A program made the translations under genes and the position numbers. This document shows, one piece after another, positions 30,938 through 40,581 of a stretch of 45,535 nt of DNA (within the stretch, counting starts at the first letter, position 1; the number at the start of each line of letters is the position of its first letter). The stretch is from Candidatus Scalindua sp. SCAELEC01 (lineage in GTDB: Bacteria > Planctomycetota > Brocadiia > Brocadiales > Scalinduaceae): contig SHMT01000035.1 in NCBI GenBank assembly GCA_004282745.1, positions 1-45,535 on the forward strand, in the 5' to 3' direction. A model generated the notes under the pieces. The model was not told where the DNA came from. It made no database searches and saw nothing but the letters and a program-made list of their open reading frames with translations.

Positions 30938-33055
30938 ATGACATTACACGAGATTGTAGCGATAATAGGTTTCATTCTTGGGTCCATCCTTCATACGGTA
31001 CTCTCTATCCTGATTGTACAACGGAAGAATAAAAAGAGCAGTGAGCTTGTCTTTCTGTTTCTCGTTATCAGTGTTGCAATGTGGCACTATGGTAATGCCC
31101 TTTTCCTTTGTGGCTTAATGCTTTTTGGAGAAAACATCCCCGTTATTACCCAATTGTCTAATGCGATTGCATGTACGGGAATGGGTATCATGCCAAGTCT
31201 CCTCCTCCATACCTCGGTATTATTTCTTTTTGAAAATGGTTGGAGTATCAAGAAGCGTCACCGTGTATCTATTGTTGCCATAATTTATCTTCCCATTATT
31301 CTCCTTTCCATTACGGCTGACAAAATAATCTTTTCGGATGAATCTCGGATCCTGATGAGTATGTCTCCTTTTGTGAAGTTTTTTGTTCTCTGGTTGCTGT
31401 TTTCCATACTCACTTCTGCCGTAATATCACGCATACTCTCTAAGCGGGTTGAAGAGGTAGAGGAGCGGAAATTTCATTTTTCAATTTTTTGGATTCTTAT
31501 CTTCATTGCGATTCTCGTTGCGGTAACTATTCTTATTGAAGGAAGGGCAATTTCCTATATTGGCGATTATCTGATCCTGGCTACCATGCTTTCGTCAATC
31601 TTTCCGAGCATTATCTTTTCCTATTATGTTTACCGATACAATTATATGGAATTTGTCCTCAGGAGGAGTATGTTTTACTCTCTCTTGGCACTGCTCATTA
31701 TCTGTCTCTACTATTTTGGGATAAAACAGTTAAGTAAAAACCTGGAGTTGAATTATTCGGTTAATGCAAAGGTCTTTGAGGCTGTTTGCGTTATCGCACT
31801 GGTCTATTGGTTCCCACGGTTAAAAGATAAGGTTCAGGGGTTGATGAGGCGGCTGTTTTTTAAAAGAATAGCGGATAGCGAATATCTCCTCCACGATTTG
31901 AGTCATCAGATCAGCACCGATTTATTGATAGATTTGTCTCTGTTGTTGGGAAATGTTGTTGAGTCTATCCAGAAGGCAACCTTAAGTAAACAGGTTAATC
32001 TCATTCTGTTTAAGGGGAGAAGGATACAGATCTTCGGAGCTATGAATAGTGCTCTTCTTGTTAAAGATGATATCCGAAGTGTGACTAGGTATTTTGATAA
32101 AGGTGAGATTGCGTTGTTAGACAGGCATGAAATTACCGATGTCTCTATCATAAATGAGATGAAGCGGTTAGACGCATTCTTTCTGTTTCCTATATTTAAG
32201 GATAGAAAGTTGGTCGGTCTGCTGTCGCTTGGAAAATCGAGAAGAGGGTTCCGCCTGCCAGCAGATAACCTCGAACAGTTAATGATCATTGCAAATCAGA
32301 TTAGTAACGCAATGGCCAAAGCGGAGCTTATTGAGGAGAAACTTCAATTGGAAAGGAAGATGTATGAGAACGAGAAACTTTCGAGCCTCGGGAGACTATC
32401 TACGAGTGTTGCCCATGAGGTGAAGAATCCGCTGAGTTCGATAAAGGCTATTGTGCAAGTTTTACGAGAGGATTTGAAGAGTGATACGAAAAAACAGGAG
32501 AGTCTTTCCATAATCGTTGAAGAGATCGATCGTTTAGCAAAAGTAGTGTATCAACTGTTAGAGTTTGCGAAACCGCAGGTAGATAGTAAGACAAACGTAA
32601 AGATTCATGAAGTGATTAATAAGGTACTTGTCGTTGTCAGACATGAAGCGACTATGAAAAATATTGAGATTCGGCTGAAGATTTCAGAAAACCTTCCCAC
32701 TGTTACGGCAGATGAAGGATCGCTGAAAGAGGCGTTTTTTAACATTATCTATAATGCAATTCAAGCGATGTCGACAGGTGGAAGATTAACGATATCTGCC
32801 CGTTTTGTTTACAAAAGCGACAGTATTGAGATCCTCTTTAAGGATACCGGTCCAGGCATCCGGGAAGAGATAGTTGATAAAATTTTTGAACCATTTTATA
32901 CAACGAAACAGACAGGTACCGGTTTGGGGTTGACAATTGTGAAAAAGAAGCTGGAAGAGATAGGTGGTGTCGTGTATGTAGATAAGGGAAGCACTTCTAC
33001 AAAGTTTATTATGAAGATTCCTTCAAGTGAAGGTTTATTAGTCAATACTGCATGA
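30938..33055 (+). CDS. Multi-pass membrane sensor kinase, NtrB-type core
   Basis: The 705-residue kinase begins with about nine hydrophobic segments (residues 5-295), a 7TM-like sensor followed by extra helices, then a GAF-like domain (about 320-465) with FLFPIFKDRKLVGLLSLGKS. The HisKA domain holds VAHEVKNPLSSIKA with His493, and the HATPase domain has NIIYNAIQAMS, DTGPGI and GTGLGLTIV. The HEVKNPL H-box is the NtrB class, which partners with sigma-54 activators, and the next gene is exactly that, overlapping by 4 bases (ATGA). The overall architecture resembles the PEP-CTERM/exosortase kinase PrsK, but I see no PEP-CTERM genes here and would not use that name. Confidence 0.9.
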   Translation: MTLHEIVAIIGFILGSILHTVLSILIVQRKNKKSSELVFLFLVISVAMWHYGNALFLCGLMLFGENIPVITQLSNAIACTGMGIMPSLLLHTSVLFLFENGWSIKKRHRVSIVAIIYLPIILLSITADKIIFSDESRILMSMSPFVKFFVLWLLFSILTSAVISRILSKRVEEVEERKFHFSIFWILIFIAILVAVTILIEGRAISYIGDYLILATMLSSIFPSIIFSYYVYRYNYMEFVLRRSMFYSLLALLIICLYYFGIKQLSKNLELNYSVNAKVFEAVCVIALVYWFPRLKDKVQGLMRRLFFKRIADSEYLLHDLSHQISTDLLIDLSLLLGNVVESIQKATLSKQVNLILFKGRRIQIFGAMNSALLVKDDIRSVTRYFDKGEIALLDRHEITDVSIINEMKRLDAFFLFPIFKDRKLVGLLSLGKSRRGFRLPADNLEQLMIIANQISNAMAKAELIEEKLQLERKMYENEKLSSLGRLSTSVAHEVKNPLSSIKAIVQVLREDLKSDTKKQESLSIIVEEIDRLAKVVYQLLEFAKPQVDSKTNVKIHEVINKVLVVVRHEATMKNIEIRLKISENLPTVTADEGSLKEAFFNIIYNAIQAMSTGGRLTISARFVYKSDSIEILFKDTGPGIREEIVDKIFEPFYTTKQTGTGLGLTIVKKKLEEIGGVVYVDKGSTSTKFIMKIPSSEGLLVNTA

Positions 33056-34467
33056 AAGCGCATGAGATGAAAAAGTCGATATTAATAGTTGATGATGAAA
33101 AGGCCGCGCGATATGGAATGAGGATGGCCTTGGAGAAAGATGGGTATGATGTCTTGGAAGCAGGTGATAGTTTTTCCGCCTTTGAGATGATAAAGGCGGA
33201 GAACCCACCCCTTGTTTTTCTTGATGTTAATATGCCACGAGTGAGCGGAATTCAGGTATTGGAAGAGATAAACTGTTTGAGTAACCCTCCAATGGTCGTT
33301 ATCGTAACTGCATACGGTTCTGAGCGTATTGCCGTGGATGCAATGAAGAAGGGCGCATATGATTATGTCTCTAAACCTTTTGAGATCGATGAACTCAGGT
33401 TAATAGCAAAGAACATATTTGAAAAACACTCACTTCAGGAAGAGAATGCCAGATTACGCCTGGAGATTGATCGACTGGAATCTATGGGTGAAATTATTGG
33501 CAAAAGCCGGGGGGTAAGGGATGTCTATAACCGGATAGAGAAGGTAGGTCCGTCTGATGTAACGGTATTGATTCAGGGAGAAAGTGGAAGTGGCAAAGAG
33601 TTGGTTGCCAAGGAAATTCATAAAAAGAGTACTCGTAGAGATAATTCTATGGTAATCATGAATTGTGCGGCACTGCCTGAGACCTTAATCGAGAGTGAAC
33701 TGTTTGGGCACGAAAAGGGTGCCTTTACGGGTGCGGCGGAGAGGCGGTTGGGTAAATTTGAGTTGGCAGACCAGGGGACAATCTTTCTTGATGAAGTAGG
33801 GGACATGAGCCCCAATACACAGGCAAAGGTTTTACGGATATTGCAGGAACAGAGCTTTGAACGTTTAGGAGGTACCGAGACACTTCATGTTGATGTTCGA
33901 CTTATCAGTGCAACCCATAAGGACCTCCTCCGTGAGATTAAAGAGGGGAGATTTCGGGAGGATCTATACTATCGTCTGAAGGTTGTTGAGATTTTACTTC
34001 CACCATTGAGAGACCGTAGGGAAGATATTATCTTATTGACCGAAAAATTTATTCCGTTTTATGCAGCAAAGCATAAAAAGAGCGTAAAATCAATTTCCAA
34101 GGAGACAGCAAAGGTTTTTATGCGGTACAATTGGCCGGGAAATATTAGACAGTTACAAAATGAGATTGAGAGTGCTATCGTAATGGCAAGCGGTGAGACG
34201 CTGGAAACTGATGATTTTTCTGATGAGATTAAGAATGCGAATCCCAATAGTGGTACTTTTGGTAATATCGATTACAGTTTACCTTTCCGGGATGCAAAAA
34301 GGATCGCAGTTGAGTCGTTTGAAAGAGATTATGTTAGTAGGAAACTTAAAGAGAATAATGGCAATATTAGTAAAGCGGCAGAAGAGCTTGGCATGCATCG
34401 ACAGAGTTTGCAACAAAAAATCAAGGAGTTAAATATGAAGAAGGAGTGTGATATTGATGAAAAATGA
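33052..34467 (+). CDS. Sigma-54-dependent response regulator (NtrC family)
   Basis: The 471-residue activator has three domains. A receiver (Asp14/Asp15, phosphoacceptor Asp58 in FLDVNMP, Lys108 in YVSKPF) is joined by a coiled linker to the AAA+ domain with Walker A GESGSGKE (176-183), the sigma-54 contact loop GAFTGA, and the Walker B FLDEVGDM. Then comes a Fis-type helix-turn-helix NGNISKAAEELGMHRQSLQQ near the C-terminus. It activates sigma-54 promoters when phosphorylated, presumably by the kinase it overlaps. I found no confident -24/-12 promoter in the window to name a target. The start at 33052 may instead be the ATG five codons on (MKKSILIVDDE). Its stop lies inside dnaE. Confidence 0.95.
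   Translation: MKAHEMKKSILIVDDEKAARYGMRMALEKDGYDVLEAGDSFSAFEMIKAENPPLVFLDVNMPRVSGIQVLEEINCLSNPPMVVIVTAYGSERIAVDAMKKGAYDYVSKPFEIDELRLIAKNIFEKHSLQEENARLRLEIDRLESMGEIIGKSRGVRDVYNRIEKVGPSDVTVLIQGESGSGKELVAKEIHKKSTRRDNSMVIMNCAALPETLIESELFGHEKGAFTGAAERRLGKFELADQGTIFLDEVGDMSPNTQAKVLRILQEQSFERLGGTETLHVDVRLISATHKDLLREIKEGRFREDLYYRLKVVEILLPPLRDRREDIILLTEKFIPFYAAKHKKSVKSISKETAKVFMRYNWPGNIRQLQNEIESAIVMASGETLETDDFSDEIKNANPNSGTFGNIDYSLPFRDAKRIAVESFERDYVSRKLKENNGNISKAAEELGMHRQSLQQKIKELNMKKECDIDEK
34441..34459 (+). promoter_or_regulatory. Ribosome binding site that fixes the dnaE start
   Basis: AAGGAG at 34441-34446 is 10 bases from ATG 34457 but only 1 base from the in-frame GTG at 34448. The ATG giving MKNDFVHLHVHSEYS is therefore the likely start. 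Confidence 0.7.
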
Positions 34468-37400
34468 TTTTGTCCATTTACATGTACATAGTGAGTATAG
34501 CCTGTTGGATGGTGCATGCAGGATCAGTGATCTTGTTGACAAGGCCAAGTCATTGAAGATGAACAGCCTGGCGTTAACGGATCATGGGAACATGTTTGGG
34601 ACCATTAAGTTTTACGAATGTGCGGTGGAAAAGGGGATAAAGCCCATTATTGGTTTTGAGACCTATGTCACACCGGGGAGTAGACTCAAAAAAGAGGGGG
34701 GGAAGGGGGATTTGTACCATGTTACCCTTTTGGCGGAAAACAATGACGGTTATAGAAACCTGTTAAAATTGGCAACCTCTGCCTATCTTGACGGGTTTTA
34801 TTATAAACCGAGAATAGACAAGGAGATATTAAATCAACATTCAGACGGCATCATCTGTCTGAGTGGATGCATGCAATCGGAGATAAACCAGCATTTCCTG
34901 AAAGGAGAGAGTGAGAAGGCCTATGAATCTGCTGCACAATACAGGGATATATTCGGTGTAGACAATTTCTATCTTGAACTACAGGACAATAACATTGAAG
35001 GGCAGGGCGATCTCGTCACAAAGGGGATTGCGCTGGGGAGAGAACTGGGATTACAAACAGTGGTTACAAATGATGTGCACTATATGACACCGGAAGATGC
35101 TTATGCCCACGATGTACTGTTATGTATCAATACCGGTAAAACATTGAATGAATCAAATAGAATGCGCTTTACGTCAAATGAGTTTTATTTTAAGACAAGG
35201 AAACAGATGGAAGAAAACTTCCGGGAATTACCTGAATCACTCTCGAATACCGTGAAGATCTCTGATAGATGCAACGTTGAACTTAATTTCAATGAGATGC
35301 ACTTGCCGAGATTTGTTATCGATGAGAAGTCTCCCTGTTATAAACCGGGTATCACCAATCTGGAGTTTTTGAGGGAAATTTGTAGAAGTGGGGCGAGAGA
35401 GATTTATCAAACGATTAGTCCTGAGATAAACGAGAGATTGGAACATGAACTGAAGGTGATTGAAGAGACCGGTTTTGTTGATTATTTTCTCATTGTTGGT
35501 GACTTTATTGATTTTGCGAATAGGATGCGCATCCCCGCAACCGGACGCGGTTCCGGTGCCGGAAGCCTGGTTGCCTATGTCCTTGGCATTACCAACGTAG
35601 ATCCAATCAAATACGATTTGTTGTTTGAACGGTTCCTCAATGCAGAAAGACTCTCCATGCCTGACCTGGATATCGATTTCTGCGCAGAGGGGAGGGAGAA
35701 GGTTATTCAATACGTACGACAAAAATATGGAGGCGATAGTAATGTTGCACAGATAATTACCTTTGGTAGGATGAAGGCAAAAGGCGTTATCAGGGATGTC
35801 GGTAGAGTGATGGATATACCACTGTTTGTTGTTGACAAGGTGGCAAAATTGATTCCCCCTACTTTGGGTATTAGCTTGAAGGATGCGTTAAAACAAGAGC
35901 CGGAACTGAAATCATTATACGAAAAGGAAAAACAGATCAAGGAGTTGTTTGACATCTCTGCAAAACTTGAAGGATTGAGTCGCCACGCATCTACCCATGC
36001 GGCAGGAGTCGTTGTCTCTGATGAGCCATTGACAAATTACATTCCTCTCGCAAAGAACAAGGATATCGTCATAACACAATTTGACGGTGAAACACTTGTG
36101 GAGAAGATCGGTCTGCTCAAGGCAGATTTCCTTGGGGTGCGGAAGTTCACCGTTATTGACAAGGCAACGAAGCTGATAAAGGCCACAACCGGGAATGACA
36201 TCGATGTGAGTAAAATCCCCATAGATGATAAAAAAACCTATGAGCTGCTGTCTCAGGGAGAGGTCAAAGGTGTTTTTCAGGTGGAGACAAGCAGCGGTTT
36301 TCGGGACCTGTTGCTCAAACTCAAACCTGACAAGTTTGAGGATATTCTTCCCCTCGTTGCCCTATACCGACCAGGACCGTTACAGAGCGGTATGGTAGAT
36401 ACCTTTATCAATTGTCGTCATGGCAGAGAAGAGGTCTCCTATCTTCACCCAAAACTGGAACCGTTACTCAAAGAGACGTACGGCTTGATTGTGTATCAAG
36501 AGCAGGTGATGCGTATTGCAAACAGGTTAGGAGGTTTCTCTCTGAATGAGGCGGACAATCTGAGAAAGGCAATGGGTAAGAAGAAGCCTGAGGTCATGGC
36601 AAAATTCAAAAATCAATTTATTGAGGGGGCACTTGAGAGAGATATTTCAAAAGAGATTGCAGTAAAAATCTTTGAGTTGATGGAACATTTTGCCGGTTAC
36701 GGATTCAATAAGTCTCACTCTGCCGCCTATGCTATGGTCTGCTATCAGACGGCTTATCTGAAGGCAAACTATCCAACGCAGTACATGGCTGCCCAGATGA
36801 CGTGTGAGAAACAGAATAATGATAAGATAGTGGATTACATGAATGAATGCCGTCGGATGGGTATTGAGGTGTTGCCCCCATCGATCAATGAGTGCTATTC
36901 CGACTTTACCATGATAGCAGAAAACAGGATATCGTGTGGACTGGGTGTGATAAAGAATGTGGGGGAGAAGGCACTGGAATCGATTGTTTCTGCGAGAAAA
37001 ATGGACGGAAAATTCACATCGATATTTGATTTTTGTGAACGCATAGACCTGCGTTTGGTAAATAAGCAGGTGATCGAAAGTCTCATTAAGGCTGGATGTT
37101 TTTCTGCGTTGCCTGGACATGGGGCACAGTTCTTGGAAGGTATTGATACTCTATTGCAGCAGGGGAGCAAATTAAACAGAGATCGCCGTATGGGGCAGAT
37201 GACGCTCTTCGGTAACAGCGATGAAGATATGGGTACCGAAGCATATCACCATTTACCGGAAATAGAGAGATGGTCTGAAAAGGAGTTGTTGAAGGTGGAA
37301 AAGGAGGCGTTAGGTTTTTATGTTACCTCCCATCCGTTAAAGAGATATGAAGGAATAATTAAGAGACATTCGAATACCTCTACGGGGAAGCTTCCCGAGT

Positions 37401-37918
37401 TAACCGACGGTGCGGAGATTTTTTTGGGAGGAGTACTTGAAAGTATTAAGATTACGACGACCAAAAAAGGTGCCCCTATTGCGTATTTTGCGATAGAAGA
37501 TGCAGAAGGAGTTGTAAAGTGTGTGCTCTTTAAGGATGATCTGGAAGCCCAGAAAGAATTTCTCCAGACCGATGAAGTAGTTTTTATAAAGGGGAACGTA
37601 AGCTTCAGAGACACCGAACCTTCCATTAGAGTTAAAAGCGTAGTCCTGGCGAAAGAGCTTGAAAAGTCAACAAAGAAGAAAACCTCTTCTGATACGACAA
37701 TTACCCTGAACTATTCGCAAATTAATGATAACCTTCTCTATCGTTTAAAGGAAATCTTACAGGAGAACAGGGGAGAGTATTCGGTTTTTATAGAATTTGA
37801 GATCCCGAGCAGAGAAATTGTCAAGATAAAGACCTCTCATGAATATTCGGTATCATTGACGGATAAAGTGCGAACACAATTGAGAGACCTTGTTGGGGAC
37901 GGATGTCTGGTCGGTTAG
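34457..37918 (+). CDS. dnaE: DNA polymerase III alpha subunit
   Basis: The 1153-residue protein is the replicative polymerase of the C family. The N-terminal PHP domain has FVHLHVHSEYSLLDG, LALTDHGNMFG and FYLELQDN. The palm has GRGSGAGSLVAYVLGI and PDLDIDFC, with the catalytic aspartates; HASTHAAGVVVSD, YRPGPLQSGMVDTFI, YGLIVYQEQVM and FNKSHSAAYAMV complete the DnaE1 signature. The C-terminal OB-fold (IFLGGVLESIKITTTKKGAP, about residues 985-1060) and a tau-binding tail follow. Length is normal. It overlaps the sigma-54 regulator by 11 bases, an odd partner for an essential replication gene, so it may also have its own promoter inside the regulator. Confidence 0.97.
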   Translation: MKNDFVHLHVHSEYSLLDGACRISDLVDKAKSLKMNSLALTDHGNMFGTIKFYECAVEKGIKPIIGFETYVTPGSRLKKEGGKGDLYHVTLLAENNDGYRNLLKLATSAYLDGFYYKPRIDKEILNQHSDGIICLSGCMQSEINQHFLKGESEKAYESAAQYRDIFGVDNFYLELQDNNIEGQGDLVTKGIALGRELGLQTVVTNDVHYMTPEDAYAHDVLLCINTGKTLNESNRMRFTSNEFYFKTRKQMEENFRELPESLSNTVKISDRCNVELNFNEMHLPRFVIDEKSPCYKPGITNLEFLREICRSGAREIYQTISPEINERLEHELKVIEETGFVDYFLIVGDFIDFANRMRIPATGRGSGAGSLVAYVLGITNVDPIKYDLLFERFLNAERLSMPDLDIDFCAEGREKVIQYVRQKYGGDSNVAQIITFGRMKAKGVIRDVGRVMDIPLFVVDKVAKLIPPTLGISLKDALKQEPELKSLYEKEKQIKELFDISAKLEGLSRHASTHAAGVVVSDEPLTNYIPLAKNKDIVITQFDGETLVEKIGLLKADFLGVRKFTVIDKATKLIKATTGNDIDVSKIPIDDKKTYELLSQGEVKGVFQVETSSGFRDLLLKLKPDKFEDILPLVALYRPGPLQSGMVDTFINCRHGREEVSYLHPKLEPLLKETYGLIVYQEQVMRIANRLGGFSLNEADNLRKAMGKKKPEVMAKFKNQFIEGALERDISKEIAVKIFELMEHFAGYGFNKSHSAAYAMVCYQTAYLKANYPTQYMAAQMTCEKQNNDKIVDYMNECRRMGIEVLPPSINECYSDFTMIAENRISCGLGVIKNVGEKALESIVSARKMDGKFTSIFDFCERIDLRLVNKQVIESLIKAGCFSALPGHGAQFLEGIDTLLQQGSKLNRDRRMGQMTLFGNSDEDMGTEAYHHLPEIERWSEKELLKVEKEALGFYVTSHPLKRYEGIIKRHSNTSTGKLPELTDGAEIFLGGVLESIKITTTKKGAPIAYFAIEDAEGVVKCVLFKDDLEAQKEFLQTDEVVFIKGNVSFRDTEPSIRVKSVVLAKELEKSTKKKTSSDTTITLNYSQINDNLLYRLKEILQENRGEYSVFIEFEIPSREIVKIKTSHEYSVSLTDKVRTQLRDLVGDGCLVG

Positions 37919-37929
37919 TGTGCATTTAT

Positions 37930-38063
37930 ACTAAAACCGATTTGATTCTTGGCTATTCAAAAAACCAAATCTTGGTGAAGGTATCCCCGGACAGAAAACG
38001 CCGAGGACTTTACTCGCTCCGTTTTAACTCGGATTTTATCCGAAAATCATTATGAGATGAGTA
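37930..38063 (-). repeat. Dispersed palindromic repeat B, copy 3
   Basis: In reverse complement this begins TACTCATCTCATAATGA, continues TTTTCGGATAAAATCC and later has CCGGGGATA and ACCAAGATTTGGTTT. All of these occur in the same order in copy 1 (5061-5190). It fills the space after the dnaE stop. Confidence 0.6.
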
Positions 38064-38289
38064 TAGAATTAGATAAATTTTATTCCATTCTCAATCAAAG
38101 TAGCATTCTTGGAGAAGAGGGTTTTTCAAAAAAATAAGAGAATTGTCAAGGGAACTATCCGGGTTCCAGTTTCTAGGAATTACCAAAAAGGATAAAATAT
38201 CTACTTACAGAACAGTTGGAACGATATACTATTGTTTTAAGGAAAAAATAAAGGCAAATAAAAAATTAGCTAAACAATGTCCCCCTTGT
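38057..38289 (+). pseudogene. Unrecognised frameshifted coding remnant
   Basis: ATG 38057 opens MSIELDKFYSILNQSSILGE, which stops at TAA 38135 after a run of seven A. If one A is added, the frame continues IRELSRELSGFQFLGITKKD and then [20 protein letters not shown] with CPPC. The smooth continuation across a homopolymer suggests a single frameshift in a once-real gene. I do not recognise the family; an IS-encoded protein is possible. Its right side is cut by the mrpA-like fragment at about 38290. Confidence 0.35.
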
Positions 38290-38946
38290 CGGCAACCAGA
38301 AATGAAAAGGAACCTGAGCCGATTTGGTAAAGGCGCCGGCCAGAACGAGGAGTAGAATTGGGACATAAAGCTGGTGATTTCGTATCGCATCACCGCTGTT
38401 TAGCAAGTTGGAAAGCTCCAGGCTGTTGCCGGCCTGTCCCAACAAGATAAATCCCGACAATAAGGTCAGCCCCCCAATACCGGTTACAAGCAGCGCCTGT
38501 AGCGCCGCTGCGCGTGATTCATGACGATCGTGTTCAAAACCGATCAGGAAATATGAGCTCAGGCTGGTTAGTTCCCAAAATACAAAAGGCGTAATCAGGT
38601 TGTCTGCCAGAACAACCCCGAGCATCGAGGCCATGAACATCAAGATATAGAGGTAAAATCGGCCAAGGCAAGGATACCCGGACAAGTACCTTCTTGCGTA
38701 TATCAGTATCAGAGCTCCGATACTACTGATTAGCAACGCAAAGAGCAGACTCAAGCCATCTAAATAAAAGGAAAGTTTAATCCCTAAACTTGGTATCCAT
38801 CGGAAGGATTCGGTTATGATCTCGCCTGAGCGTACTTGTGGAATAAGGCTTGAAAAGTAGGCCGCCAGACCCAGTGGCAGTATGGCAACAATCCAACCGG
38901 TTGCTCCACGTCCGATCCGATATAAAACTGGAGCGAAAAGGAGCAA
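38290..38946 (-). pseudogene. MrpA/NuoL-type antiporter subunit, N-terminal fragment
   Basis: About 219 residues match the N-terminal part of the MrpA/MbhA/NuoL proton-translocating family: [68 protein letters not shown] and [16 protein letters not shown], which carry the conserved Glu in WELTS and the Lys in FTKSAQ. Just after FHFWLP the similarity ends and the frame reaches unrelated sequence (about 38290), so the remaining two-thirds or more are gone. At the other end (38946) the frame abuts the IS3-like orfA with no room for a normal upstream region. Both ends are broken; no other mrp genes are nearby, so this is debris. Confidence 0.75.
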
Positions 38947-38948
38947 GA

Positions 38949-39218
38949 ATGCGAAAAAGATATGGAGTTAAATTCAAGGCCAAAGTAGGCTTTGAGGCGA
39001 TTAAGAATGAAAATACGATTACAGAGCTATCGAACAAATTTGAGATACACCGAGATTTTGTTAAAAAATGGAAGAAAATAGTTTTAGAAGGAACCCCAGA
39101 CCTATTTTCCATAAAAAAGGTGAAAGGAGAAAAAAATAACGAGAAAATAGTGGATGAGTTATATAAGCAAATAGGTAAGCTGAAAGTAGAAAATGAATGG
39201 CTAAAAAAAAGGCTTTAA
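38949..39218 (+). CDS. IS3-family transposase OrfA
   Basis: The 89-residue protein has the helix-turn-helix of IS3-family Orf[34 protein letters not shown], then a leucine-zipper-like C-terminus ([19 protein letters not shown]). I start at ATG 38949 (MRKRYGVKF), preceded by AAAGGAG. The sequence before it belongs to the mrpA-like fragment and no left terminal inverted repeat is seen. It overlaps orfB through an A8G run at about 39205-39213 (CTAAAAAAAAGG), the expected slippery site for -1 frameshifting that makes the OrfAB transposase. Confidence 0.85.
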   Translation: MRKRYGVKFKAKVGFEAIKNENTITELSNKFEIHRDFVKKWKKIVLEGTPDLFSIKKVKGEKNNEKIVDELYKQIGKLKVENEWLKKRL

Positions 39219-40048
39219 ATTTCACTCCTACTCAAAAAAGAGAGCTAATAGAGTGGAATAGCCAAAAGATAAGTGTAAGCCGGCAATGCGAGCTATTGAT
39301 GCTCTCTAAAGGTGCACTATACTATGATCCAGTCAAGATGGACCAATATAATGTATCAATAATGGAATTTATAGATCGCCAGTAAATGAAAACTCCATTT
39401 TTTGGTAGCCGGAAGATGTCAGTAGAGTTAAGGAAGAGCGGATATATTGTAAACAGGAAAAGGGTGCAACGACTAATGAGGCTGATGGGGATTAGTGCCA
39501 TATATCCTAAGCGCAGTCTAAGTCAAAGCAATAAAGCCCATAAAATATATCCATACCTGTTAAAAGATGTCAAGATTGATGCTCCCAATTTTGTGTGGAG
39601 TACTGACATTACCTACATCCAGCTACGAGTAGGTTTTCTTTATCTTGTAGCAATAATCGATTGGTATAGTCGTTATGTATTGTCGTGGCGTTTAAGCAAT
39701 ACGCTGGATGTATCCTTTTGTCTGGAAGCCCTGGAGGAAGCATTGGACAAAGGAACACCTGTGATATTTAATTCAGATCAAGGAAGTCAGTTTACCAGTA
39801 AGGAATTTACCCAAATACTATTAGACAAGGAAATCAAAATTAGTATGGATGGTAGAGGCCGTGCATTTGATAACATCTTTATCGAACGTCTCTGGAGGAG
39901 CGTGAAATATGAGGATGTTTATTTGAAATGGTATGAAACATGCGGGGAGACAATAGATGGCTTAGGCAGCTACTTTCCATTCTATAACAATCAGCGTCCT
40001 CACCAGGCATTAGGATATAAAGTGCCTTATGAAATAGACTATAATTAA
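39197..40048 (+). pseudogene. IS3-family transposase OrfB with in-frame stop
   Basis: The frame starting at ATG 39197 has HTH_21-like KISVSRQCELLMLSKGALYY, then an in-frame TAA at 39383-39385 directly after FIDRQ. It resumes without a shift at MKTPFFGSRKMSVELRKSGY and carries the rve integrase catalytic core: Asp in WSTDITYIQ, Asp in NSDQGSQFTS and Glu in IFIERLWRSVKYE (DDE). Relatives normally have a tyrosine codon where the TAA lies (Asp-x-Gln-Tyr-x-Lys-Thr-Pro-Phe). The second part, 39386-40048, could be made separately but would lack the N-terminal region, so the element is probably inactive unless the stop is read through. The stop of the whole frame is at 40048. Confidence 0.8.
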
Positions 40049-40424
40049 CATTTTTAAGAAAAGAGTTTATTGATTTAAAAACAAAAAAATGAATCCCTAT
40101 ATTAATAGTGGTGGGCTTTGCCCCCCAACCCCCCAGGATTTGTCGTATAATGGACTAAAGTATATAAAAAATGCCACACAAATTGTATGGCCTTATACTT
40201 CAGTTACCTGACTCGAAGCTCGGGTTGCTTCCCAGCATTGCCCTCTTCGATCAGGTTTTTACCGTTTATCATAATGTCTATGGAGTACCATAATATTTTT
40301 AATTAAAAAGGAGGAGATCTTAATCGAAACAAGAAAAGCAATTCAGTTCACACCCATACAAATGAAAACTTGTCCGACGAGAAGTTTAGCGGATGTTTAT
40401 GGCAAAATATGTAGCTTAAATATT

Positions 40425-40456
40425 TAAAAATTCAGTCTTGAAATGGGGTCCACTGC
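40425..40456 (+). mobile_element. Terminal inverted-repeat end of an IS3-family element (remnant)
   Basis: CTTGAAATGGGGTCCACTGC closely resembles the right end common in IS3-group elements (…TTGACAATGGGGTCCACTT). It is about 400 bases after orfB, too far for the usual 60-100 bases, so it is a separate remnant or the IS has an insertion between orfB and its end. Confidence 0.45.
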
Positions 40457-40544
40457 ATACCCCGGGAAAATTGAAGAAATCAGTAAATCCATTTTTCCTG
40501 ATGTTTTTTTGGTGGATTATGTGAGGGTTTATCAGAAAAAGTAA
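40456..40544 (+). pseudogene. C-terminal remnant of a GH16-type glycoside hydrolase
   Basis: The frame reading YPGKIEEISKSIFPDVFLVD then YVRVYQKK ends at TAA 40542-40544. Phe-Pro-x-x-x-x-Val-Asp-Tyr-Val-Arg-Val-Tyr-Gln is the typical last strand of family 16 beta-glucanase/laminarinase-like domains. Nothing of the rest of the protein is found upstream; the IS3-like end abuts it directly, so an insertion and deletion probably removed the gene body. Confidence 0.5.
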
Positions 40545-40581
40545 AACTCGGTTTCGTTTCACATATGATAAATAGTACTAC

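Noticed and set aside
34448-34456. GTG start for dnaE
   Set aside because: It is one base from the AAGGAG site; ATG 34457 has normal spacing and yields the standard MKNDFVHLHVHSEYS start.
30938-34467. PrsK/PrsR exosortase-linked two-component system
   Set aside because: The architecture is similar but there is no exosortase, PEP-CTERM protein or EPS operon in the window to support the name.
39386-40048. Second part of IS3 orfB as an independent gene
   Set aside because: It continues the same frame after an in-frame TAA and lacks the N-terminal HTH region; a nonsense mutation in one orfB is simpler.
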